Assembly: GCA_038133845.1 (NCBI GenBank)
Contig: JAYPUA010000026.1
Location: 1 to 42,968 of the forward strand
Reading direction: 5' to 3'
Origin: JAYPUA01 sp038133845
GTDB taxonomy: Bacteria > SAR324 > NAC60-12
Length of the DNA: 42,968 bases
Shown in pieces: positions 23,878 through 31,494 of this stretch (positions within the stretch are counted from its first letter, which is position 1; the number at the start of each line of letters is the position of its first letter). The notes beneath the pieces were generated by a model. It did not search any database. It worked only from the letters and a program-made list of their open reading frames with translations, and was not told where the DNA came from. The translations under genes were made by a program, and so were the position numbers.

Positions 23878-26142
23878 TCAGCGCTCTTCGATGATCTTCA
23901 CCAGATCGGTGTGCCGGACCCGAAGGGTGTTCTTGCCCAGCTGGTCGATGTGAGCCTCCAGGCTTGCCTGGAAGCGGTATACCAGCTTGCGACGCATCGG
24001 CTGGAAGGTCACTACCACTCGATTGAGCCGCTCCAGATCTTTCATGCTGTCCTCGTTGATCGGGACAACATAGAAGAAGTTCAGTGAGTTGAAACGCACT
24101 ACCACATCTGTTCCCCAATCCTTCATCGAGTCGTTCTGGCTCGGAGCCTGAATGCTGAGGATCTGCCCCTCTGCAATCTGACGGGTATGGGTCACTGTAA
24201 GTCCCGGGTTGTCAGAGTTGAAGTGCAGCTTTTTTCGCACGCTGATGAGGGTGTTCATCCGGTCCGAGTCAACCTCTTCCAACTGGGGAAGCGTCTCCTC
24301 AAACTTGAAGGGGTTCTCCAGAAGGAGGGCCATTTCCTTCTCGGGAAGGAGCCGGGAAAGCTCCCAGAGCAACTTGGCTTCCGACTCGTTCAGCTTGAAC
24401 TGAGTCTGAGCGTTCTCGATCAGTCGTGTCTGAATTCCGGCATAGATGCGCTCCTTGAGCGGGTCGATGTGAGCCTGATCCGGAGTGTAGTAGATGTTCA
24501 GGTTTCCTCGGTCAGTGTCCTCCCAGAACGTGGGGCCTGAGAACCGGAGGCGTGCGGAGGTCATCTCAACCACCTTTCGGAAGGTCTCCTCGCCGAGCAC
24601 TTTCAGGTCGTCCAGGACGTCGTGAATGATCCGGTCAACATAGGACTCTTTGTTCTCTCGGAGGTAGAAGAGGGCCATGCCAAACTGGAGCACTCGCACG
24701 CCATTGTTCATCAAAATTCCACGGCTGAGGTCTTCCTTGTTGAAGTCCGGAGGGTTGTCTACCTGCAGCAACTCCCCCAGAAGTGCAGCCTGGAGCTCTT
24801 CATCCCACTGCTCATTGTGGATGCGCTCCAGGATCTTCTTCATCTCGGTCGCGATCACGTCCACGATGAAGTACATGGCTGCCGCGTTGCTCCCGTGCTT
24901 GAAGATCTCCACCCCATAGATCCTCAAGTAGAAGAAGGACTGCTTGAGCTGGTCGGACCAGCGGTAGTCCACCAGAGAGGAGATGAAGTTGCCGTAGAAG
25001 AAGAAGAGGTTGTACAGGTTGCGCGGCTCATTGTTGCGGATGCCGTGCTTGATGGCAAAGCGGACCAGCGTGTTGAAGCGGATGATGATGGAACCCACCA
25101 GGGTCTTCTGCTCCAGCTGAATCGCCAGACGTCCGATATTGGCCATCTCTCCGGCAACCAGAGAGGCCAGGTCGAACTCTCCTTTTTCGAGCAGACGGAT
25201 GTAGATGTTCCCCAAAAGCCGGAAGCACTTCTGCTCATAGAAGCTCTGGTTGGTCTCCATGTCCTGGAACTGTCCGACCATGGTCTTGAAGGAGATGTCT
25301 GAGCGAGCCTTCTGGCTGACTCGGAAGAACTGTGGGTCAAAGTCATGCTTGACCTTGAGGTACTCCTGCACCGTCTGGGAAATGTAGTGAATGATCTCGG
25401 CTTTCAACTCCTTGAAATTGACGTATTCCAGAATGTCATCAAGTTGGTTGAGAGACTCAAAGATCTCATACTGGTACCGCTCGACGATGTGGTCGATCCC
25501 CATCAACGCTTTCTGGTGCGGTTCGGTGAGGGAGAGGATCCGGTCCAGGTTGTTGTTGTAGATGCGCTCGATGATGTTGGTCGGCTTGGTGTAGCGCAGG
25601 ATGTAGAAGACATAGGGGAAGGCGATGAAGCCGCAAACGCTCAGCAGGATGTGAGTGTTGAAGATTCGGCTGGACTCCCGGATCAGCGCGATCTCCCCGT
25701 AGAGCTTGATCAGCAGGGCATGAGTTCCGCTGAGGATCAACAGCCAGATGTAGAGCAGGCTGGGGAGGTCCTTCATGTACAGGTCGATCAACTTCGGGAT
25801 GCTTTGCGAAGCAATGGAGATCACCAGGATCAACGTCCCCAGCACCAATCCCAGGAGCGCCTGCCAGACCTCCGGAGTGAAGCCGATGTCCACCTCCGGG
25901 AAACCTTCCGGGGTAATGCCGGAGAGGTATTCCACCAGACCCTTGTAGGGCTCGAAGAGCCAGAGGTTGAAGATGACGTCGGTCACCACCAGCGTCGTCA
26001 CGATCATCATGAACGAGAAGATCATCCGGTGGCTGTCGGCAAACTCCGTCAGCCGATAGAAGTAGTAGGATGTGCCGGCTTTTTGCTGCTGAGCCTCGGC
26101 GAGGGCTTCAACCTGCTCTGCAGTCGTTGTCGCATCACTCAT
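23878..26142 (-). CDS. large membrane protein, DUF2254-like N-terminus, unknown function
   Basis: This 754-residue protein has four predicted transmembrane helices in its first 185 residues (about 40-62, 92-112, 127-147 and 161-183). The stretch A-S-Q-S-I-P-K-L-I-D-L-Y-M-K-D between helices 2 and 3 recalls DUF2254 membrane proteins. About 430 residues of helix-rich cytosolic sequence follow. The last 120 residues are beta-rich: E-G-Q-I-L-S-I, V-V-V-R-F-N-S-L, V-V-V-T-F, L-V-Y-R-F-Q-A-S-L-E and R-V-R-H-T. This pattern is similar to YcgR-N or PilZ-type barrels, but I see no R-x-x-x-R of a c-di-GMP site. It starts seven bases after pgk stops, so the two are cotranscribed. Family assignment is tentative. 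Confidence 0.7.
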   Translation of the reverse strand: MSDATTTAEQVEALAEAQQQKAGTSYYFYRLTEFADSHRMIFSFMMIVTTLVVTDVIFNLWLFEPYKGLVEYLSGITPEGFPEVDIGFTPEVWQALLGLVLGTLILVISIASQSIPKLIDLYMKDLPSLLYIWLLILSGTHALLIKLYGEIALIRESSRIFNTHILLSVCGFIAFPYVFYILRYTKPTNIIERIYNNNLDRILSLTEPHQKALMGIDHIVERYQYEIFESLNQLDDILEYVNFKELKAEIIHYISQTVQEYLKVKHDFDPQFFRVSQKARSDISFKTMVGQFQDMETNQSFYEQKCFRLLGNIYIRLLEKGEFDLASLVAGEMANIGRLAIQLEQKTLVGSIIIRFNTLVRFAIKHGIRNNEPRNLYNLFFFYGNFISSLVDYRWSDQLKQSFFYLRIYGVEIFKHGSNAAAMYFIVDVIATEMKKILERIHNEQWDEELQAALLGELLQVDNPPDFNKEDLSRGILMNNGVRVLQFGMALFYLRENKESYVDRIIHDVLDDLKVLGEETFRKVVEMTSARLRFSGPTFWEDTDRGNLNIYYTPDQAHIDPLKERIYAGIQTRLIENAQTQFKLNESEAKLLWELSRLLPEKEMALLLENPFKFEETLPQLEEVDSDRMNTLISVRKKLHFNSDNPGLTVTHTRQIAEGQILSIQAPSQNDSMKDWGTDVVVRFNSLNFFYVVPINEDSMKDLERLNRVVVTFQPMRRKLVYRFQASLEAHIDQLGKNTLRVRHTDLVKIIEER

Positions 26143-26149
26143 GGGGAGA

Positions 26150-27370
26150 TCAAGTTTGGGCGCGGTTGGGGATGACGCTTACTCCGGGAAGTTCGCGACC
26201 TTCCAGAAACTCAAGAGAAGCGCCGCCTCCGGTGGAGATGTGGGTGATCTGATCGCTGAGTCCGGACACCTGAATGGCTGCAGCAGAGTCTCCACCGCCA
26301 ATCACCGTGACCGCTCCTTGCTGGGTGGCCTGAGCCAGGGCTTGGGCAACTCGAAACGTTCCTGAAGCGAACGGAGCGACCTCAAACACTCCCATCGGAC
26401 CATTCCAGAAGACTGTCCGTGCAGATGCAATCACCTGGGCATAAGCTTCGGCACTTTGAGGTCCGATGTCCAGCATTTTCCATCCGGAGGGGACTCCCGA
26501 CTCAAGAGACACCGTCTGGGTTTCCGCCTCAGCGGAAAGTTCGCGGGCTGCAACCCCGTCCGTGGGCAAGTGGATCTGCACTCCTTGGCTTTGGGCCTGG
26601 TCGAGGAGTTGACGAGCGTAGTCCAGCGAGCCGGCATCGAGCAGGGAGTCTCCAATCTCCCGCCCCTGAGCTTTCAAGAAGGTGTTGGCCATCCCACCGC
26701 CGATCACCAGCACCTGCACGTTCTGCATCAGGTTTTCGATCACCTTGATCTTGTCGGAAACCTTGGCTCCCCCCAGAACCGCGACGAACGGAGGCTTAGG
26801 GTTGGAGATCACTTCTCCCAGGAATTCCAGTTCCTTGCGGATCAAATAGCCGATGGCAGACTCTGGCACAAATTCTGCGACACCTGCTGTGGAAGCGTGG
26901 GCTCGGTGAGCGGTGCCAAAAGCATCATTGACATACACCTCACCCAACGTTGCGAGCGCCTTGCAGAACTCGGGGTCGTTCTTGGTCTCTGCCTTGTGGA
27001 AACGCAGGTTCTCCAGGAGCACGACCTCCCCGTCCTGCATCCGGTCCACCAGCGACTCCACCCCCGAGCCAATGCAGTCCGGAGCGAGGAACACCGGCTG
27101 GTCGAGGAGGCGGGACAGCTCTGCTGCGGCAGGTTGGAGGCTCATCCGGTTGACGCGCTTCCCATCCGGACGTCCCAGGTGAGACATCAGTACGGCACGT
27201 CCCCCTTGCTCGACCACCCGGCGAATCGTCTGCAGTGCGCCGGTAATGCGACTGTTGTCCGTGATCGCCAAATCGGCATCCAAGGGGACGTTGAAATCAA
27301 CACGCACCAAGACACGCTTGCTTTTCAGTTCGAGGTCTTCGATGAATTGTTTGTTACTGAAATCGTTCAT
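26150..27370 (-). CDS. pgk: phosphoglycerate kinase
   Basis: Pgk catalyses the ATP-forming step between 1,3-bisphosphoglycerate and 3-phosphoglycerate in glycolysis. The 406-residue protein has V-R-V-D-F-N-V-P-L, L-M-S-H-L-G-R-P, L-L-E-N-L-R-F-H, G-G-A-K-V-S-D-K-I, W-N-G-P-M-G-V-F-E and G-G-G-D-S-A-A-A, in order. Length is normal. A minus-strand TACAAT box lies at 27392-27397, about 20 bases upstream of the ATG, without a clear -35 box. The gene is followed by the DUF2254-like gene rather than by tpiA or gap. Confidence 0.97.
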   Translation of the reverse strand: MNDFSNKQFIEDLELKSKRVLVRVDFNVPLDADLAITDNSRITGALQTIRRVVEQGGRAVLMSHLGRPDGKRVNRMSLQPAAAELSRLLDQPVFLAPDCIGSGVESLVDRMQDGEVVLLENLRFHKAETKNDPEFCKALATLGEVYVNDAFGTAHRAHASTAGVAEFVPESAIGYLIRKELEFLGEVISNPKPPFVAVLGGAKVSDKIKVIENLMQNVQVLVIGGGMANTFLKAQGREIGDSLLDAGSLDYARQLLDQAQSQGVQIHLPTDGVAARELSAEAETQTVSLESGVPSGWKMLDIGPQSAEAYAQVIASARTVFWNGPMGVFEVAPFASGTFRVAQALAQATQQGAVTVIGGGDSAAAIQVSGLSDQITHISTGGGASLEFLEGRELPGVSVIPNRAQT

Positions 27371-27548
27371 TTCGTTTCTTGATTCAAGCTTATTGTACGG
27401 AGCAGATAACTCGATATCGTCCTTGAGGGCTCCAGAATGATCAAGCCGTGATTTGTATTCTGTTCCCGCCTTTTGCTCAAGAAGAATGAATGAGTTGATT
27501 TTTCTGTCAATAATGCTAGCTTTTTCCGAACTATTGTAACGGAGGCGT

Positions 27549-28199
27549 ATGAGACCCCATCACATTCAAGAAGAACTTTTTGCTTCAGAACAGTACCTGA
27601 GGGCTTGTGGCGAGTGCCGGAACAGCTTCCCTCGAACCTTGGACTTCTTTCCGGAAGGGCGCTGCTCGGACGGTCTTTCTTCGCTGTGTCGCAAGTGCCA
27701 AACGACAGAAATGACAGCTGCTTCTCCTCCTCCCCCGCCGACTCGCTTCGAGCATCGGGCCTGTGAATGTTGCGGGGAGTCGCGCACCCTGGCGCAATTC
27801 TACATGGATTCCAAAGGACCTGCCGGCAAATCCTGGGTCTGCAAAAGCTGTCACGATCTCCAGCTGAACCCGGTCCTTCCCCCGGAGATGCCTTATGGGC
27901 TGTGTTTTGTGCAGGATGTGAGAAATCGCCGGGTGTGCCTGCTGGTTACGTCTCAGCCGCAGCAGCGCCTGCAGCAACTTCAGGAAGGAGCCTCCGTGCC
28001 TCTGCGATTTCTGGCCGTACAAGGCTTCTCTTCGGAAGCTCAGGCGGAGTCGCAGATGGAGAGCCTGATGCAATGTTTTGAAAAACAGCAGGTTTATGGC
28101 TCTTGGCTGGAAGAGTCGGAGTTGCTCATCCGCTGGATTGAAGGAATTCAGCCTGCCAAGACGGCGGCACCTGCTCCCAGGCAAGCCATCGTGGGCTAA
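27549..28199 (+). CDS. double zinc-finger protein with degenerate Mug113/GIY-YIG-like domain
   Basis: I do not know this 216-residue protein. It has two matched CxxC...CxxC fingers: Cys20/23 with Cys47/50, and Cys72/75 with Cys98/101, each spanning about 30 residues. A proline run (59-64) joins them. The C-terminal part (about 116-193) follows the pattern of Mug113/T5orf172 GIY-YIG-like domains: G-L-C-F-V-Q, Q-P-Q-Q-R-L-Q-Q-L-Q, V-P-L-R-F-L-A-V-Q-G, A-E-S-Q-M and Y-G-S-W-L. The usual Y of Y-x-Y/F and the K-I-G are replaced (C-L-L-V), so nuclease activity is doubtful. A GGAGG site precedes the ATG. Its 3-prime end overlaps the convergent DUF3293 gene by 74 bases. Confidence 0.72.
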   Translation: MRPHHIQEELFASEQYLRACGECRNSFPRTLDFFPEGRCSDGLSSLCRKCQTTEMTAASPPPPPTRFEHRACECCGESRTLAQFYMDSKGPAGKSWVCKSCHDLQLNPVLPPEMPYGLCFVQDVRNRRVCLLVTSQPQQRLQQLQEGASVPLRFLAVQGFSSEAQAESQMESLMQCFEKQQVYGSWLEESELLIRWIEGIQPAKTAAPAPRQAIVG

Positions 28200-28578
28200 A
28201 TGCCCCCAGCTCCAGTTCGTCCGGCCAGCCCGGACGGCATCCGACCAGATGCAGGCGGTCCCGCTCGACCCAGAAGATCGCATTCTGCCCCCATCGACAG
28301 GCCAAGGTGCGAGCCGATTCACAACGGTCTTGGACGGCCCAGCTGGGCTCCAGATGTTCTCCATCCGGAGAGCCCGCAAAAATCACCTCAAACACAAGTC
28401 CCAGGCTCTGCAGTTCCGAGGCCAGTGCCTGGTTTCTGCCGCGGTTCTCTTCGAAGCTGAGGAACACTCCCGGGTTCCACGCCGTCAAGATCCCAAAAGT
28501 GCCCCACTCCAGCCTGTGAGGTGCACTGAAGACCGTTGTGGTGTAGGCCTGCCACAGCGCCTGATCCTCCGGGCTCAT
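28126..28578 (-). CDS. DUF3293-domain protein
   Basis: This 150-residue cytosolic protein shows the DUF3293 pattern: W-Q-A-Y-T-T-T-V-F near the start, F-G-I-L-T-A-W-N-P-G, E-E-N-R-G-R-N and L-E-P-S-W-A-V. R-W-G-Q-N-A-I-F-W-V and L-V-G-C-R follow. The function of the family is not known to me. The ATG overlaps the stop of the upstream yyaL-like gene in an ATGA arrangement, so translation is coupled. The last 74 bases lie on the opposite strand of the zinc-finger gene. No signal peptide is present. Confidence 0.8.
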   Translation of the reverse strand: MSPEDQALWQAYTTTVFSAPHRLEWGTFGILTAWNPGVFLSFEENRGRNQALASELQSLGLVFEVIFAGSPDGEHLEPSWAVQDRCESARTLACRWGQNAIFWVERDRLHLVGCRPGWPDELELGAFSPRWLAWEQVPPSWQAEFLQSSG

Positions 28579-30656
28579 GCCAACTCGGCACGAAGCGCCT
28601 CAGCCGAATGCACCGGGTTGTGGCAGACAAGGCCTCGGCAGACGTAGGCTGTGGGTTGGTTGTTCTGCATTTGCTTCCCGTGCACCAGCGGAATCTGCTC
28701 TGCCACAACAGACTCCTCTCCAGGCCTCAGAATCACGGAAACCAGGTTGGGGTGGAACGCCTGCCTCAATTCACGCCTCATTTCCTGAAACTCCGGGTCG
28801 TCCTCGCGTCCGATCAGCACCACTTCACGTGGTTCGCTGAGGTGAAAGTGCAGGGCCTGCAGCATTGCAGAGAAGCTGGGACCAGCCTTCTCCAGGTATT
28901 CCGAAAATCCGGAAAAGATCCGCAAGGCATCCTCCAGGTAGGCAGAGTCTCCAGTCAGAGCATGCAGACGCAGGAGAGCCTGCGCTGCGGCGCTGTTCCC
29001 GGAAGGCTCCACTCCGTCGTATCCTTCCATGTTGCGAACCAGCAGCTGCTCGGCATCATCTCCCGTGTCAAAGTAGGGCCCGGAGTCATGTCGGAAGAGC
29101 CGGTTGGCCGTGTCCATCGTGTTGCGGGCAGCAACAAACCAGGCGGGATCCTGGGTTGCCTCATGCAGATCCAGACAGGCTACTGCCCACTGGGTGTGAT
29201 CAACGAGGTAGCCGAGGTAGCGGGCCTCTCCCTCACGCCAGCGACGGAGCAGCCGTCCGGAATCGGACATCAGGTTCCGCTGCAGAAACTCCGCCGCGCG
29301 CACCGCCATCTCGATGTAAAGAGGCTCCTCCAACACTCGACTGGCCTTGGCACAGGCCGAGATCATCAGGGCGTTCCAGGAAGTCAGCACCTTGTCGTCA
29401 CGTAGCGGACGGATCCGCTGGCTGCGCTGCTCCAGCAACCTCTGGCGTGCCTCTCCAAGCTGCTGCAACAACTCTTCTACAGAGAGCCCCTCCTCGGCAG
29501 CGACCTCCTTCAGCCTGCGAGGACGATTGGGGATGCTGTGGCCTTCGAAGTTCCCGGCTTCCGTGATGTCCCAGAACGCGCAGGCCACGCGTCCCAACGC
29601 AGAACCGAGCACCGAGTGGACCTCTCCCGGGGTCCAGACGTAGAACTTCCCCTCAACGCCTTCGCTGTCCGCATCTTCTGCAGAGAAGAAGGCTCCCTCC
29701 GGATGAGTCATGTCTCTTTGGACATAGGCCAGAACGTCCCGCACACCTTCGGCGTAGGTTGGGTTCCGGGTTACCTGAAAGGCCTCCAGCAGCGCCTGAA
29801 CGAACAGGGCGTTGTCGTAGAGCATCTTCTCGAAATGTGGCACCAGCCACTGGTAGTCGGTGCTGTAGCGGCTGAGCCCGCCTCCGAGCTGATCATAGAT
29901 GCCTCCGGAGAGCATCTTCTGCAGCGTGTGCTCCACCATCTGCAGCGCCTCCGGAGCGTGTGTCCTTCGATGATGACGCAGCATCAGGCTCAGGCCCATG
30001 CTCGGAGGGAACTTGTTCTGCGGCTGGAGGCGGAAGCCGCCATGCTCCGGATCGTAGGTCCGTTGATACGCCTGGAAGGCGTTTTCCTCGGCCAGCCATC
30101 CCGGAACCGTTGATGTGCCGGAGCGAGGAAGCGCGTTGCGCTGCAGGTGCTCGTGAAGCTCTCCGGCAACCTGGTCCACCTTCTCCCGATCGCTCTCCCA
30201 CAACTCCCGAAGGCGCTCCAGCACCGTCCGGAAGGAAGGGCGTCCGTAGAGGTCGCGCGGCGGGAAGTAGGTCCCTCCAGTGATTGGACGTCCGTCCGGA
30301 AGCACGAACATGTTCAGCGGCCATCCTCCCTGCTGTCCGAGCGCATGCAGGGCGTCCATGTGCAGCTTGTCCACGTCCGGACGCTCCTCCCGGTCTACCT
30401 TGACAGGGACAAAGTGGGCGTTGAGGAACGCGGCAAGTTCCGGATCTTCGAAGCTCTCACGCTCCATGACGTGACACCAGTGGCAAGTCGCGTAGCCGAT
30501 GCTCACCAACAGAAGCTTTCCCTCTTGCCTTGCACGCGCAAAGGCCTCGGGCCCCCAAGGGTGCCAGTCCACCGGGTTGTAGGCGTGCTGCAGCAGGTAG
30601 GGGCTCTTTTCGTGAACCAGTCGATTCGGGGCGCGGGTTGAGGAAGGATCAGACAT
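28575..30656 (-). CDS. YyaL/DUF255 thioredoxin-like and glucanase-fold protein
   Basis: This 693-residue protein belongs to the YyaL/SPATA20 (SSP411) family. An N-terminal thioredoxin-like DUF255 domain (about 10-165) has N-R-L-V-H-E-K-S-P-Y-L-L-Q-H, N-P-V-D-W, the C-H-W-C motif at 58-61, and V-D-R-E-E-R-P-D. A long (alpha/alpha)-barrel-like region follows, with F-E-K-M-L-Y-D-N-A, A-D-S-E-G-V-E-G-K-F-Y-V-W-T and E-P-S-G-N-S-A-A. The C-H-W-C site is complete. The biochemical role of the family is not settled. It follows the sdh terminator and overlaps the DUF3293 gene by four bases. Confidence 0.92.
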   Translation of the reverse strand: MSDPSSTRAPNRLVHEKSPYLLQHAYNPVDWHPWGPEAFARARQEGKLLLVSIGYATCHWCHVMERESFEDPELAAFLNAHFVPVKVDREERPDVDKLHMDALHALGQQGGWPLNMFVLPDGRPITGGTYFPPRDLYGRPSFRTVLERLRELWESDREKVDQVAGELHEHLQRNALPRSGTSTVPGWLAEENAFQAYQRTYDPEHGGFRLQPQNKFPPSMGLSLMLRHHRRTHAPEALQMVEHTLQKMLSGGIYDQLGGGLSRYSTDYQWLVPHFEKMLYDNALFVQALLEAFQVTRNPTYAEGVRDVLAYVQRDMTHPEGAFFSAEDADSEGVEGKFYVWTPGEVHSVLGSALGRVACAFWDITEAGNFEGHSIPNRPRRLKEVAAEEGLSVEELLQQLGEARQRLLEQRSQRIRPLRDDKVLTSWNALMISACAKASRVLEEPLYIEMAVRAAEFLQRNLMSDSGRLLRRWREGEARYLGYLVDHTQWAVACLDLHEATQDPAWFVAARNTMDTANRLFRHDSGPYFDTGDDAEQLLVRNMEGYDGVEPSGNSAAAQALLRLHALTGDSAYLEDALRIFSGFSEYLEKAGPSFSAMLQALHFHLSEPREVVLIGREDDPEFQEMRRELRQAFHPNLVSVILRPGEESVVAEQIPLVHGKQMQNNQPTAYVCRGLVCHNPVHSAEALRAELA

Positions 30657-30694
30657 CCTGAAATAGGATCAAAATGGTGCGGATTCAGGGCGAG

Positions 30695-30730
30695 AAAAAA
30701 GCCTCTCGCGAAGTTCTTTCGGAGAGGCTT
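30695..30730 (-). terminator. intrinsic terminator of the sdhCAB operon
   Basis: Read on the minus strand, nine paired bases (AAGCCTCTC with GAGAGGCTT, 30722-30730 and 30699-30707) enclose a further four-pair inner stem (CGAA with TTCG). A run of T (the plus-strand A run at 30695-30700) follows directly. It lies nine bases after the sdhB stop. This is a textbook Rho-independent terminator. Confidence 0.92.
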
Positions 30731-30738
30731 GGAGAAGG

Positions 30739-31485
30739 TCAGGAGCGGAAGAGGCTCCTCCAGAAGCGTCCGGAGGCCTGCCGGCCGACGTCGGCGATGG
30801 ACTCCGTCAGGGGGATGCCCTTGGGGCAGACCTGCACGCAATTTTGGGCGTTGCCGCAGCTGGCGATTCCACCTTCCTGCATCAGCGAGTCAAGGCGCTC
30901 ATCGGCAATGTTCTTGCCGGTGGGGTGCATGTTGAAGAGCCGGGCCTGGCTGATGGCCGCCGGTCCCAGGAAACTCCCGCTCTTGCTGTACTGCGGGCAC
31001 GACTCGACGCAGCATCCGCAGGTCATGCATTCGGAGAGCTTGTAGGCGGTCTGCTGCTGCACTGGAGAGATGCGCTCCCCGGGGCCCAGGTCGTGGTATC
31101 CGTCTACCGGAACCCAGGCCTTGACCTTCTTGAGCGCCTCGAACATCCGGGAGCGATCGACAATCAGGTCGCGGACGACCGGAAATTTGGAGAGCGGCTG
31201 GATGGTGATCGGCTGCTCCAGCTTGTCGATCAGCGCGCTGCAGGCCTGACGGGCCGTGCCGTTGATCAGCATGGTGCAGGTGCCACAGACCTCTTCCAGG
31301 CAGTTGGCTTCCCAGACCACCGGGGTGACCTTCTTGCCGTCCTTGTTCACCGGATTCTTCTGGATGTCCATCAGGCAGGAGATCACGTTCGAGTTGGACT
31401 TGTAGGGAATCACGAAGGTGTCCCAGTAAGGCTGGCTGCCTTGCGAGTCTTGTCGCTGAATCTTGAAGGTAATGGTTTCGGGCAT
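30739..31485 (-). CDS. sdhB: succinate dehydrogenase/fumarate reductase iron-sulfur subunit
   Basis: SdhB carries electrons from the flavin to quinone through three iron-sulfur clusters. The 248-residue protein has the [2Fe-2S] motif C-L-E-E-V-C-G-T-C with a fourth Cys in A-R-Q-A-C. The ferredoxin-like clusters use C-M-T-C-G-C-C-V-E-S-C-P and C-G-N-A-Q-N-C-V-Q-V-C-P-K-G. The C-G-N-A-Q-N-C form is typical of the Bacillus/delta-type complex. It starts nine bases after sdhA and is followed by a strong terminator. Confidence 0.96.
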   Translation of the reverse strand: MPETITFKIQRQDSQGSQPYWDTFVIPYKSNSNVISCLMDIQKNPVNKDGKKVTPVVWEANCLEEVCGTCTMLINGTARQACSALIDKLEQPITIQPLSKFPVVRDLIVDRSRMFEALKKVKAWVPVDGYHDLGPGERISPVQQQTAYKLSECMTCGCCVESCPQYSKSGSFLGPAAISQARLFNMHPTGKNIADERLDSLMQEGGIASCGNAQNCVQVCPKGIPLTESIADVGRQASGRFWRSLFRS

Positions 31486-31494
31486 GGCGTTATC

